Assembly: GCA_023228945.1 (NCBI GenBank)
Contig: JALOAI010000019.1
Location: 1-64,000, forward strand
DNA: 64,000 nucleotides
Source: Pigmentiphaga sp.
Lineage (GTDB): Bacteria > Pseudomonadota > Gammaproteobacteria > Burkholderiales > Burkholderiaceae_B
Direction: 5' to 3'
Part shown: piece after piece, positions 36,617 to 45,593 of the stretch
Position numbering within the stretch: position 1 is the first letter of the stretch
How the letters are laid out: each line of letters opens with the position of its first letter
Notes under the pieces: generated by a model
Seen by the model: the letters and a program-made list of their open reading frames with translations, nothing else
Database searches by the model: none
Told to the model about the DNA's origin: nothing
Position numbers and translations under genes: made by a program

Positions 36617-37846
36617 CTACACCCGACGCACCAGCATCGAGCCATTGGTGCCGCCGAAGCCGAACGAGTTGGACAGGGCATACTCGATGGCCATCTCGCG
36701 GGCGCTATTGGCGCAGTAATCGAGATCGCACTCGGGATCCTGGTTGAAGATGTTGATGGTGGGCGGCGACACCTGGTGATGCACCGCCAGCGTGGCGAAG
36801 ATGGCTTCGATGCCGCCCGCCGCGCCAAGCAGATGGCCCGTCATGGATTTGGTGGAGTTGACCACCAGCTTGCCGGCATGGTCGCCGAAGGCCAGCTTGA
36901 GCGCTTCGGTTTCGTTTTTGTCGCCCAGCGGGGTGGAAGTGCCGTGGGCATTGACGTACTGCACCTGCTCGGGGTTGATGCCGGCGTTCTTCATGGCGTT
37001 GCGCATGCCGCGGCGCGGGCCATCGCGGTCGGGCGCGGTGATGTGGTGGGCGTCGGCGCTCATGCCGTAGCCCACGAACTCGCCATAGATGCGCGCGCCG
37101 CGCCGCTTGGCATGCTCGTATTCTTCGAGCACCAGTACGCCGGCGCCCTCGCCCAGCACGAAGCCGTCGCGGTCTTTGTCCCAGGGCCGCGAAGCGGTTT
37201 GCGGATCGTCGTTGCGCGTGGAGAGCGCACGCGCGGCGGCGAAGCCGCCGATGCCCAGGGGCGACACCGTGGACTCGGCGCCGCCCGCCACCATGACGTC
37301 GGCATCGCCGTACTCGATCAGGCGGGCCGCGTCGCCGATGCAATGCAGGCCGGTGGTGCAGGCCGAGACGACCGAGTAATTGGGCCCTTTCAGACCATAC
37401 ATGATCGAGAGGTGGCCAGAGATCATGTTGATCAGCGAGCTGGGCACGAAGAACGGCGAAATCCGCCGCGGGCCTCGTTCGAGCAGCTCGGAGTGGGTTT
37501 CTTCGATGCGCGGCAGGCCTCCGATGCCCGAGCCCACGATGACGCCGATGCGATCGGCGTTGGCTTCGGTGACTTCGAGGCCGCTGTCGCGCCAGGCCTG
37601 CACTCCGGCCGCCAGCCCGTAATGGATGAAGGTATCCATGTTGCGGGCTTCCTTGGCCGGGATGACCTGGGTCACGTCGAAGCCTTTGACCTCGCCGGCG
37701 ATGTGGCAGCTGAAGGCGCTCGGATCGAAACGAGAGATCCGGCCGATGCCCGAGCGGCCATTGACGATGTTGTCCCAGGCGGTGGGAATGTCATTGCCTA
37801 CGGGGGAGATGATCCCCAGGCCGGTGATCACGACACGTCGTTTCAC
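36617..37846 (-). CDS. fabF: beta-ketoacyl-ACP synthase II
   Basis: This 409-residue condensing enzyme elongates acyl-ACP in fatty-acid synthesis. The Cys-His-His triad is seen in SACTTGLHCIG, NAHGTSTPLGD and KSMTGHLLGAAGG. The GTG start is supported by CAGGAGTCAGTA and by VKRRVVITGLG matching the family start. It is downstream of acpP, with a strong hairpin in between. Confidence 0.96.
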   Translation of the reverse strand: MKRRVVITGLGIISPVGNDIPTAWDNIVNGRSGIGRISRFDPSAFSCHIAGEVKGFDVTQVIPAKEARNMDTFIHYGLAAGVQAWRDSGLEVTEANADRIGVIVGSGIGGLPRIEETHSELLERGPRRISPFFVPSSLINMISGHLSIMYGLKGPNYSVVSACTTGLHCIGDAARLIEYGDADVMVAGGAESTVSPLGIGGFAAARALSTRNDDPQTASRPWDKDRDGFVLGEGAGVLVLEEYEHAKRRGARIYGEFVGYGMSADAHHITAPDRDGPRRGMRNAMKNAGINPEQVQYVNAHGTSTPLGDKNETEALKLAFGDHAGKLVVNSTKSMTGHLLGAAGGIEAIFATLAVHHQVSPPTINIFNQDPECDLDYCANSAREMAIEYALSNSFGFGGTNGSMLVRRV

Positions 37847-37958
37847 TACTGACTCCTGCGATGTTTTTGCTGCCGGGCCGCTTCGGGGGCGAGACTTCCC
37901 TGGTGGGACGGCAAGCCGGAAGCGCAGCCAGGAGCGGTTGCCGTGGCCTGGCAAACAC

Positions 37959-37983
37959 CAAGGGCGGCACTGGGCCGCCCTTG
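37959..37983. terminator. hairpin between acpP and fabF
   Basis: A perfect 10-bp stem CAAGGGCGGC/GCCGCCCTTG with a 5-nt loop lies in the acpP-fabF gap. It probably ends part of the acpP transcript, which is usually far more abundant than fabF mRNA. No clear T-run follows on the minus strand. Confidence 0.55.
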
Positions 37984-38047
37984 TCCGTTGCCGCGGCCGG
38001 CGCGATGCGCGCGACCCCGCAACTTGCTGACCTGACGTGGCGGCGGA

Positions 38048-38287
38048 TTACTTCTTGAGATTGTTGTTGATGTAATCGAGCACGAGTTGCACGGTGGTGA
38101 GCTTTTCGGCCTCTTCGTCGGGGATCTCGGTTTCGAATTCGTCCTCGAGAGCCATGACGAGTTCAACCATGTCGAGCGAGTCGGCACCGAGGTCGTCAAC
38201 AAAAGAGGATTCGTTTTTGACTTCGGCTTCATTGACGCCGAGTTGTTCAGCGACGATTTTTTTGACGCGCTGTTCGATGCTTTCCAT
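38048..38287 (-). CDS. acpP: acyl carrier protein
   Basis: This 79-residue acidic carrier has the phosphopantetheine site Ser in GADSLDMVELVM. It shuttles acyl chains between Fab enzymes. TTGGAGATC precedes the ATG at 38287; the frame extends four codons further but without a ribosome site. It sits between fabG and fabF as usual. Confidence 0.97.
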   Translation of the reverse strand: MESIEQRVKKIVAEQLGVNEAEVKNESSFVDDLGADSLDMVELVMALEDEFETEIPDEEAEKLTTVQLVLDYINNNLKK

Positions 38288-38372
38288 GCAGATCTCCAAA
38301 GGTCAAATTCTGCGAATTATAGCCAAGTGCCGCCCCATGCAGCAGCTGGCCTGGGAAAAGGGGTATACGACT

Positions 38373-39113
38373 TTACTGCATATACATGCCGCCGTTGACA
38401 TGCAAGGTGGCACCACTGATATAGCCGGCGCGCGGCGAAGCCAGAAAGGCCGCGGCGTGCGCGATGTCGTCGGGACTGCCGAGGCGCCCGAGGGGAATCT
38501 GGCCCAGCAGGGCCGAGGTTTGTTCTTCGCTGAGCGCGCGGGTCATGTCGGTATCGATAAAGCCCGGGGCGATGCAATTGACGGTGATGTTGCGGCTGCC
38601 GAGTTCGCGCGCGAGCGCACGCGACATGCCGGCGACTCCGGCCTTGGCGGCGGCGTAGTTGGCCTGCCCGGCGTTGCCGCTGGCGCCCACCACGGAAGTT
38701 ATGTTGATGATACGCCCCCAGCGCGCCTTCATCATCCCCTTTAGCACGGCGCGCGAGAGGCGGAAGACGGCGTTGAGGTTGGTGTCGAGCACCGCCGACC
38801 AATCGTCGTCTTTCATGCGCATGGCCAGCGTATCGCGGGTGATGCCGGCATTGTTGACGAGGATGTGCGGACCGCCCTCGGCAGCCTTGGCGAGTTCGGC
38901 CACCAGGGCATCGACCGCGGCCGCGTCGTTCACGTCGAGCACCACGCCGCGGCCGCCATGCGGCGCCAGCGCGGCGCTGATCGCCTCGGCGCCGTTGGCG
39001 GAAGTGGCGGTGCCCACGACGCGTGCGCCATGGGCGGCGAGTTCCAGGGCGACGGCCTGGCCGATACCCCGAGTGGCGCCCGTGACCAGGGCTAGCTTGC
39101 CTTGCAGTTCCAT
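38373..39113 (-). CDS. fabG: 3-oxoacyl-ACP reductase
   Basis: This 246-residue SDR has the nucleotide loop TGATRGIG, NNAGIT and the catalytic YAAAK in GNAGQANYAAAKAG. It reduces 3-oxoacyl-ACP with NADPH. CAGGAGACACC precedes the ATG at 39113, and only 14 bp separate it from fabD. Confidence 0.96.
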   Translation of the reverse strand: MELQGKLALVTGATRGIGQAVALELAAHGARVVGTATSANGAEAISAALAPHGGRGVVLDVNDAAAVDALVAELAKAAEGGPHILVNNAGITRDTLAMRMKDDDWSAVLDTNLNAVFRLSRAVLKGMMKARWGRIINITSVVGASGNAGQANYAAAKAGVAGMSRALARELGSRNITVNCIAPGFIDTDMTRALSEEQTSALLGQIPLGRLGSPDDIAHAAAFLASPRAGYISGATLHVNGGMYMQ

Positions 39114-39127
39114 CGGTGTCTCCTGAA

Positions 39128-40057
39128 TTAGCGCGTGGCGTCGAGCGCGGCTTCGAGCGAGGCGGGATCGGTGATCGCCAGCACGGTGATGTCGCCGTCG
39201 ATACGCTTGGCCAGCCCCGCCAGCACCTTGCCCGGACCGCATTCGATCACGTGGGTCACGCCGCCGGCCTTCATGGCCTGGATGGTTTCGACCCAGCGTA
39301 CCGGATGCCAGGCCTGGCGCACCAGGGCGTCGCGGATCTCGGCCGGCTCGCCGGGCGCGGCAACGTCGACATTATTGAGTACCGGCACGCGCGGCGGCAT
39401 CACCTGGATATCGGCCAGCGCCGCCGCCAGCGCTTCGGCCGCCGGCCGCAGCAGGCTGGAATGAAAGGGCGCGGACACCGGCAGCGGCAGCGCGCGCTTG
39501 GCGCCGGCGGCCTTGGCAGCGGCGCAGGCCCGCTCCACGGCGGTTTTGTGGCCGGCGATGACCACCTGCGCCGGGGCGTTGAAGTTGACGGCTTCGACGA
39601 TCTCGCCTTGCGCCGCTTCGGCACATGCCTGGCGCACGGCGTCGTCGCCGAGACCCAGGATGGCGGCCATGCCGCCCTGGCCCACCGGCACGGCCGATTG
39701 CATGGCGTCGGCCCGCAGCCGCACCAGGCGTACGCCGTCTTCCAGCGACAGGGCGCCGGCCGCCACCAGGGCGGTGTACTCGCCCAGGCTATGACCGGCC
39801 ATCAGATCGGGCACCCGGCCGCCCGCCGCCAGCCAGGCGGCATACACCGCGGCGCCCGCGGTGAGCATGACCGGCTGGGTGTTGGTGGTGAGGTTGAGGG
39901 CGTCGGCCGGACCCTGCGCGATCAGGCTGGCGAGATCCTGGTCCAGCGCCTGGCCGGCCCGCTGCAGGACGTCGGCGACCGCGGGATTGCCGGCAAAGCC
40001 GTCGAGCATGCCCGCGGACTGCGAACCCTGACCCGGAAAGACAAAGGCGATTTTCAT
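39128..40057 (-). CDS. fabD: malonyl-CoA:ACP transacylase
   Basis: This 309-residue enzyme has the nucleophile Ser in AGHSLGEYTALV, the N-terminal FPGQGSQ, and the active-site His in SAPFHSSLL. It loads malonyl groups on ACP. It is placed between fabH and fabG in the standard cluster. Confidence 0.96.
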   Translation of the reverse strand: MKIAFVFPGQGSQSAGMLDGFAGNPAVADVLQRAGQALDQDLASLIAQGPADALNLTTNTQPVMLTAGAAVYAAWLAAGGRVPDLMAGHSLGEYTALVAAGALSLEDGVRLVRLRADAMQSAVPVGQGGMAAILGLGDDAVRQACAEAAQGEIVEAVNFNAPAQVVIAGHKTAVERACAAAKAAGAKRALPLPVSAPFHSSLLRPAAEALAAALADIQVMPPRVPVLNNVDVAAPGEPAEIRDALVRQAWHPVRWVETIQAMKAGGVTHVIECGPGKVLAGLAKRIDGDITVLAITDPASLEAALDATR

Positions 40058-40133
40058 GGTGTTGGGGAGTCTGGTGGAGGATGCGGAAATTAGGCCCGGC
40101 GCCCGCTGGCGCCGCGGTGCCGCACCACGGATC

Positions 40134-41108
40134 TCAGAGGCGGACCAGCACGCTGCCCCAGGTGAAGCCGGCGCCGACGCCTTGCATCAGCACCAGCTGG
40201 CCCGGTTGCAGGCGGCCGTCGCGGCGCGCGGCATCGAGTGCCAGCGGCACACTGGCCGCCGAGGTGTTGGCATGCTGGTCGACCGTGACGATAACCCGCT
40301 CGGCGGGCACGCCCAGCCTGCGGCCCAGGGCCTGAATGATGCGGACGTTGGCCTGATGCGGCACCATCCAGTCGACTTGATCCAGGGTGAGGCCGGCGGC
40401 TTCGCAGGCTTCGCGAGCCGACTGCGACAACACGTTCACGGCCAGCTTGAACACGGCCTGGCCATCCATGCGGAGGAAAGGGTCGCCGGTGGCTTCGCCA
40501 TAGGAGAGTGCGCCGGTGTTGTACAGGATGCGCCCCTGGCTGCCATCGGCATGCAGGTTGGCCGCCAGCACGCCCGGGGCGTTGGCGGCCTTGAGCACAA
40601 CGGCGCCGGCGCCGTCGCCGAACAGCACGCAGGTGGAACGATCGGTCCAGTCGAGGATGCGCGAGAAGGTTTCGGCGCCGATCACCAGCGCGCAGCGCGC
40701 GCGGCCGGCCTGGATCAGGGCGTCGGCGGTGGCCAGGGCATACACGAAACCGCTGCAAACGGCCTGCACGTCGAAGGCCGCGCCACCCGGCGTGCCCAGG
40801 TTGGCCTGCACGGCACAGGCCGTACTGGGAAACACCTGGTCGGGCGTGGAGGTGGCGACGACGATGAGATCGACTTCGTCGGCGGCGACACCGGCATCGG
40901 CCAGCGCGGCGCGCGCGGCGGCGGTGGCCAGATCGGTGGTGCCGACGCCGCGATCGGCGATGTGGCGCTGCCGGATGCCGGTGCGCTCGACGATCCACTG
41001 ATCGGAGGTTTCGACCCCGCGGGTTGCCAGTTCGGCGGCCAGTTCGTCGTTGCTGACACTGCGCGGGGGCAGGAAGCTACCGCTGCCGGCGATCACGGAA
41101 GCAGTCAT
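40134..41108 (-). CDS. fabH: beta-ketoacyl-ACP synthase III
   Basis: This 324-residue enzyme starts fatty-acid synthesis by condensing acetyl-CoA with malonyl-ACP. The triad is visible as Cys in VQAVCSGFVYAL, His in MVPHQANVRII, and Asn in QHANTSAASVPLAL. Its ATG overlaps the plsX stop (ATGA). Confidence 0.96.
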   Translation of the reverse strand: MTASVIAGSGSFLPPRSVSNDELAAELATRGVETSDQWIVERTGIRQRHIADRGVGTTDLATAAARAALADAGVAADEVDLIVVATSTPDQVFPSTACAVQANLGTPGGAAFDVQAVCSGFVYALATADALIQAGRARCALVIGAETFSRILDWTDRSTCVLFGDGAGAVVLKAANAPGVLAANLHADGSQGRILYNTGALSYGEATGDPFLRMDGQAVFKLAVNVLSQSAREACEAAGLTLDQVDWMVPHQANVRIIQALGRRLGVPAERVIVTVDQHANTSAASVPLALDAARRDGRLQPGQLVLMQGVGAGFTWGSVLVRL

Positions 41109-42148
41109 GATGCACGCACCTCCTGAGGAGCGGTGGTTGGGCCGGATGCCAGAGCGGCCATGGCTTCGGTCGTGCGGGCCCTGAGATTGCCGGCGACCGC
41201 GTCGTAGGTGCGCTGCAGGGCCCAGCCAAAGGCGAAGGCGTCGGCCGAGCCATGGCTTTTGAAGACCACGCCACGCAGGCCAAGCAAGGCCGCGCCATTG
41301 TAGCGGCGCGAATCGAATAATTCACGCAGGCGGTCGAGCACCGGTTTGGCGGCCAGCCCCGATAGCTTGGAGGGCAAGTCGCGCTTGAACTCGTAGCTCA
41401 TCATACCGCCGATCATTTTGGCCAGCCCTTCGGTGGCCTTGAGCACGACGTTGCCGACGAAGCCGTCGCAGACGACGACGTCGACGGAATCGCGAAAGAT
41501 CTCGTTGCCCTCGACATTGCCGCGGAAATTGAGCGAACTGGCGCGCAGCAGTTCGGCGGCCTCCTTGACCACATCGTTGCCCTTGATCACTTCTTCGCCC
41601 ACATTGAGCAGCCCCACGCGGGGCCTCTCTTTGCCTTCGAGCGCGGAGACCAGCGCCGCGCCCATGATGGCGAACTGCAACAGGTGTTCGGCCGAACAGT
41701 CGACGTTGGCGCCGAGATCGAGCATGGTGGTCGCGCCGCCCTGCCCGTTGGGGATGGAGGCGGTAAGCGCCGGGCGGTCGATGCCCGGCAGCGTTTTGAG
41801 CACGTAGCGCGAAATCGCCATCCAGGCGCCGGTGTTGCCGGCGGACAGACAGGCGTCGGCCTCACCTTCCTTGACCAAGGTGGCGGCCACCCGCATGGAG
41901 GAGTCTTTTTTGCGACGCAATGCCACCTCGACGGGGTCGTCCATCGTGACGACCTCGCTGGCATGCACGACTCGCAAACGCTCGCGCACGTCGGCGGCGA
42001 CACCCGCGAGCCGAGCCTCGATTTCCGGGGCGTTACCCACCAGAAGAATGCTGGCCAGCGGCTGCTTCCGACAAAACACCACTGCGGCGGGGACCGTCAC
42101 GGGCAGACCGTGGTCACCACCCATGCAGTCGATCGCGATCCGAATCAT
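41105..42148 (-). CDS. plsX: phosphate acyltransferase PlsX
   Basis: This 347-residue enzyme makes acyl-phosphate from acyl-ACP for phospholipid synthesis. The N-terminus IRIAIDCMGGDHGL and the stretches SAGNTGAWMA and GEEVIKGNDVVKEAAELL are family signatures. It follows rpmF by 25 bp and overlaps fabH by 4 bp. Confidence 0.96.
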   Translation of the reverse strand: MIRIAIDCMGGDHGLPVTVPAAVVFCRKQPLASILLVGNAPEIEARLAGVAADVRERLRVVHASEVVTMDDPVEVALRRKKDSSMRVAATLVKEGEADACLSAGNTGAWMAISRYVLKTLPGIDRPALTASIPNGQGGATTMLDLGANVDCSAEHLLQFAIMGAALVSALEGKERPRVGLLNVGEEVIKGNDVVKEAAELLRASSLNFRGNVEGNEIFRDSVDVVVCDGFVGNVVLKATEGLAKMIGGMMSYEFKRDLPSKLSGLAAKPVLDRLRELFDSRRYNGAALLGLRGVVFKSHGSADAFAFGWALQRTYDAVAGNLRARTTEAMAALASGPTTAPQEVRAS

Positions 42149-42173
42149 GGATGCGTGCGATCAACGACCGGGC

Positions 42174-42356
42174 TTACTCGTCGTTCTTGGTTTGCAGCAC
42201 TTTGCGGCCACGATAGTAGCCGTTGGGCGAGATATGGTGGCGCAGGTGCAGCTCGCCCGTGGTGGGCTCGACCGCGGTGGGCGGCGTGGTAAGGAAATCG
42301 TGCGAACGATGCATGCCACGCTTGGAGGGCGACTTCTTGTTTTGCTGAACAGCCAT
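42174..42356 (-). CDS. rpmF: 50S ribosomal protein L32
   Basis: This 60-residue ribosomal protein begins with MAVQQNKKSPSKRGMHRSHD, the universal L32 start, with AGGAGTTATC before the ATG. The usual C-terminal HHISPNGYYRGRKV follows; zinc cysteines are absent, as in many proteobacteria. It is preceded by yceD in the conserved yceD-rpmF-plsX order. Confidence 0.96.
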   Translation of the reverse strand: MAVQQNKKSPSKRGMHRSHDFLTTPPTAVEPTTGELHLRHHISPNGYYRGRKVLQTKNDE

Positions 42357-42474
42357 GATAACTCCTGGAAACGGCGCGCATTGTAAGCGATAAGCGCCGA
42401 AAGAAAAAATGTATTCCATCGGTGACCGGTTTCGACCGGCCGCCGGCTTTTCTGCGGGACTCCGACTCCGAGGC

Positions 42475-43047
42475 TCAGCCCGTGGCGTCGTCGTCGTTAC
42501 TACTGCGCCGGAGCGATGGCTTGAGGCCCTCCAGCACGGCGAATGGCCGCCGCTTGCCTTCGGCCTCCCCCTCCGCCGCTTGCGGCGGGCTTCCGGCCGG
42601 CAATGGCTGCGGGCAGACCTCATGCCGGGTGATATACGGCACGCTGAGGATCAGCTCGTCTTCGATCTGTTCCCGCAGGTCGAGATGGCCGCGGCACAGG
42701 ACCTTTTCCACCAGCGGGGCGTCGGGATCGGCTTCGTCGGCCTCGTCAACGTCGGCGTCGAGCTCGGCTTCGGATGCCACGAGTTCGAGCACGGTCTCGG
42801 ACTCGACCGGCAAGGAGAACGCCTGCAGACAGCGCTGACACACGACCTGCGGCGACGCCGCCACCTTCAACCTCAGCCAAGCCTGGCCAAGCGGCCCACG
42901 CTCGCCCTGCGCCAGCCACCGCACGACACCCGACTGGGATTCCGGCAGATCGTGCAACAGGCGCGAAAACGCCGTGAGCGCCACTTGCCCTTGCTGGCGC
43001 TGGCCAAGCCGCACCGCTTCCAACGCATCAAATCGGGTGAGATCCAC
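42475..43047 (-). CDS. yceD: YceD family (DUF177) protein
   Basis: This 190-residue protein has the DUF177 core with a CxxC-like VVCQRCLQAF, an acidic middle, and the DELILSVPYITRHEVC ending motif. YceD is linked to 23S rRNA accumulation in the family. The GTG start at 43047 lacks a clear ribosome site. A good sigma-70 promoter lies 26 nt upstream. Confidence 0.88.
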   Translation of the reverse strand: MDLTRFDALEAVRLGQRQQGQVALTAFSRLLHDLPESQSGVVRWLAQGERGPLGQAWLRLKVAASPQVVCQRCLQAFSLPVESETVLELVASEAELDADVDEADEADPDAPLVEKVLCRGHLDLREQIEDELILSVPYITRHEVCPQPLPAGSPPQAAEGEAEGKRRPFAVLEGLKPSLRRSSNDDDATG

Positions 43048-43079
43048 GGGCGATGGTGTGACAAAAGCAAAAGCGTAAA

Positions 43080-43108
43080 ATACTAGCCTGAAAACCCTGA
43101 TTGGTCAA
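43080..43108 (-). promoter_or_regulatory. sigma-70 promoter of yceD-rpmF-plsX-fab operon
   Basis: On the minus strand TTGACC (43108-43103) and TAGTAT (43085-43080) are separated by exactly 17 bp. Transcription would begin near 43073, leaving a leader of about 26 nt before the GTG of yceD. It shares the 76-bp spacer with the divergent maf gene. Confidence 0.7.
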
Positions 43109-43123
43109 CGGAGACTTGTCGAC

Positions 43124-43732
43124 ATGTCCGCCATGCCATCCTTGATTTTGGCCTCCACCTCGCGCTATCGCCGTGAGCTCCTGGAACGGTTGCGGCTGCC
43201 GTTCCAGACCGCGGCTCCCGGGGTGGACGAAACCGCCCGCCCCGACGAAGAACCCCTTGCCCTGGCGCTGCGCCTGGCCAAGGCCAAGGCCGCAGTGGTG
43301 GCGGCGCGCCATCCCGACGCCGTGGTGATCGGCTCCGACCAGGTGGCGGTGTGCCGCGGCCGGGTGCTGGGCAAGCCCGGAACCTTCGAGCGTGCCCTGG
43401 CTCAGTTGCAAACCATGGCCGGCCAGGAAGTGGTGTTTCATTCCGCCCTGACGGTGATGCGCGGCGCAACGGTCGAAAGCGTGAGTGTACCCACGACCTG
43501 CCGTTTGCGCCCGTTGAGCGAGGATCAATTGCGCGCCTACCTGCACGCCGAGGCCCCCTTCGACACCGCCGGCAGCGCCAAGGCCGAAGGACTGGGCATC
43601 GCCTTGATGGAAGACATCCGCAGCGACGACCCCACCGCCCTGATCGGCCTGCCCCTGATCGCCCTCACCCGCCTGCTGGGGCGATTCGGCCTCGACCCTC
43701 TCGACGCGCTGCGCCGGGGTAGCCCGGCATGA
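43124..43732 (+). CDS. Maf-family nucleotide pyrophosphatase (YceF type)
   Basis: This 202-residue Maf protein hydrolyses non-canonical or methylated NTPs. LILASTSRYRRELLERL is the phosphate-binding start, VIGSDQVAV and LGKPGT are core motifs, and EDIRSDDPTALIGLPL is the YceF-subfamily ending, pointing to 7-methyl-GTP. The stop overlaps the next gene (ATGA). Confidence 0.93.
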   Translation: MSAMPSLILASTSRYRRELLERLRLPFQTAAPGVDETARPDEEPLALALRLAKAKAAVVAARHPDAVVIGSDQVAVCRGRVLGKPGTFERALAQLQTMAGQEVVFHSALTVMRGATVESVSVPTTCRLRPLSEDQLRAYLHAEAPFDTAGSAKAEGLGIALMEDIRSDDPTALIGLPLIALTRLLGRFGLDPLDALRRGSPA

Positions 43733-44553
43733 GCGCGCCGGGCCGCCCCAAGCGCGAATCCTCCGTCGGGGAGGATGTCGCGAAGCGACCGGAGGGCCGT
43801 CCATCCACCGCGCCGGGCCATCCATCCACCGCGCCGCGACCCGAAGGCGGCACGTTGCATCTGTTGCCGGTGGGCCTGGGCGAAGCGCCCCCCGACACCT
43901 GGCTGCCCGCCGCAGCTCGCGCCCAGGCCGGCCGCCTGCGCCGCTACATCGCCGAGAATGCCAAGACGGCGCGCGCCTTTCTGAAACAGGTGGGCACCGA
44001 ATCGCCCCTGCAGGAAATCGACATCCAGGTGCTGGACCGGCAAGCCGACGAGGCCCGCCTGCGCACCTGGCTGGCGCCGCTGGCCGCTGGCGAAGACATC
44101 GGCCTGGTCTCGGAAGCCGGCTGCCCGGCGGTGGCCGACCCCGGCGCCAAGGTCGTGGCATTGGCTCACCGGCTGGGGCATCGCGTCCAGCCCTGGGTAG
44201 GGCCGTCCTCGATCCTGCTCGGCCTGATGGCCAGCGGCCTGGAAGGCCAGCGCTTCGCCTTCCATGGCTACGCCCCGGTCAAGCCGGCCGACCGCGTGGC
44301 GCAACTCAGGCACTGGGAGCAGAACTCCCGCCGTGAGGCTCAAACCCAGATCCTGATCGAAACCCCCTATCGCAATGGCGCCATGTTCGCCAGCCTGCTG
44401 GAGCACCTGCGCCCGGATACCCGGCTGTGCGTGGCCCGCGCGCTCACCACCGCCGAGGAATGGGTGCGCACCCTGACGGTGGCACAATGGCGCCAGCAAC
44501 CGCCACCCGCGCTGGACAAACAGCCGACGCTGTTTCTGTTTCTGGCCGACTGA
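43729..44553 (+). CDS. SAM-dependent methyltransferase, RsmI-like tetrapyrrole-methylase fold
   Basis: This 274-residue protein's conserved part begins at about residue 42 (TLHLLPVGLGEAPPDTWLP). SEAGCPAVADPGAKVV and PWVGPSSILLGLMASGL follow, as in RsmI-type 2'-O-ribose methyltransferases, but it is the divergent Burkholderiales paralogue rather than RsmI itself. The first 40 residues are low complexity and contain two copies of a 15-bp repeat (PSTAPGHPSTAP). It is translationally coupled to maf. Confidence 0.85.
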   Translation: MSAPGRPKRESSVGEDVAKRPEGRPSTAPGHPSTAPRPEGGTLHLLPVGLGEAPPDTWLPAAARAQAGRLRRYIAENAKTARAFLKQVGTESPLQEIDIQVLDRQADEARLRTWLAPLAAGEDIGLVSEAGCPAVADPGAKVVALAHRLGHRVQPWVGPSSILLGLMASGLEGQRFAFHGYAPVKPADRVAQLRHWEQNSRREAQTQILIETPYRNGAMFASLLEHLRPDTRLCVARALTTAEEWVRTLTVAQWRQQPPPALDKQPTLFLFLAD

Positions 44554-44805
44554 GTGGCGGCCGCACCGGGCCCAGGCCGGGCGGGCGGAGCCCATACCGC
44601 AACCATGCTGGCGACCTTTCAGGCGCCGCCCGGCGTGGCGGCGCTCGCTCGCCGGCAGGTTGTCGCCGGCCAGTTTTTTGCATCGCCATGCCGTTTCAAA
44701 AATGCCGCCGTGTCGCGTTGGCGCCCCCTCCTGCCCCGAAGGCACCGTCCTTCAGGTGCGAATCGCGATCCGCGCCGGATCGCTCTTTTTCCGGAACCAT
44801 TTTCC

Positions 44806-45474
44806 ATGGCTGAACCCGAGTATTCATTGATCGTCTTCGACTGGGATGGGACCCTGATGGACTCGACTCCCGCGATCATCGCCGCCATCCAGGGCGCTTG
44901 CCGCGACCTGGGCCTGCCCGTGCCGCCCGACGAAGCCGCCGGCTGGGTGATCGGCCTGGGCCTGGCCGACGCCATGCAAACCGTGGTGCCCGAGCTCGAC
45001 GCCAGCCATTGGCCGCGGTTCTCCGAGCGCTATCGCTTCCATTATCTGACCCGGGATCCCGATCTGCGGCTGTTTCCCGGCGTGGAAGACATGCTGCATC
45101 GCCTGAGCAGCGCCGGCGCGCGCCTGGCTGTGGCCACCGGCAAGAGCCGGGCCGGGCTCGAGCGCTCCTTCGCCGCCACCGGCCTCAAGTCGGCCTTCGA
45201 TGGCTCGCGCTGCGCGGATGAAACCCATTCCAAGCCGCACCCGGCCATGCTGCTCGAACTGATGGATGAGCTCATGGTGCCGCCCCAGGCCACGGTCATG
45301 ATCGGCGACACGTCGCACGACCTGAACATGGCCACCAGCGCGCGGGTCCATGGCGTGGGCGTGAGCTACGGCGCGCATGCCGCCCAAGAGCTGCTGGACT
45401 GCCAGCCGAAGATCCTGGTGCACGACGTAGACGAGCTTGCGCGCTGGCTCACGCCGCGCGTGCGGCAGGACTGA
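44806..45474 (+). CDS. HAD-IA family hydrolase (phosphoglycolate-phosphatase-like)
   Basis: This 222-residue HAD phosphatase has motif I FDWDGTLMDS, motif II VATGKS, the Lys in SKPHPAML and motif IV MIGDTSHDL. The substrate cannot be inferred. The ATG at 44806 fits the family start; the 250-bp stretch between it and the methyltransferase gene holds no other convincing gene. It faces rluC convergently. Confidence 0.9.
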   Translation: MAEPEYSLIVFDWDGTLMDSTPAIIAAIQGACRDLGLPVPPDEAAGWVIGLGLADAMQTVVPELDASHWPRFSERYRFHYLTRDPDLRLFPGVEDMLHRLSSAGARLAVATGKSRAGLERSFAATGLKSAFDGSRCADETHSKPHPAMLLELMDELMVPPQATVMIGDTSHDLNMATSARVHGVGVSYGAHAAQELLDCQPKILVHDVDELARWLTPRVRQD

Positions 45475-45593
45475 GGCACGCCCCGCCTTTGCCACCCGGC
45501 GGCGGCGCGCCATCCACCGGCGATCGAGTCGCGCCGCGTCCCGGGGGGCCGGCGCCTTCGTGCGTGCCCGCGGCGCCGACGACGCCGTGCTCG

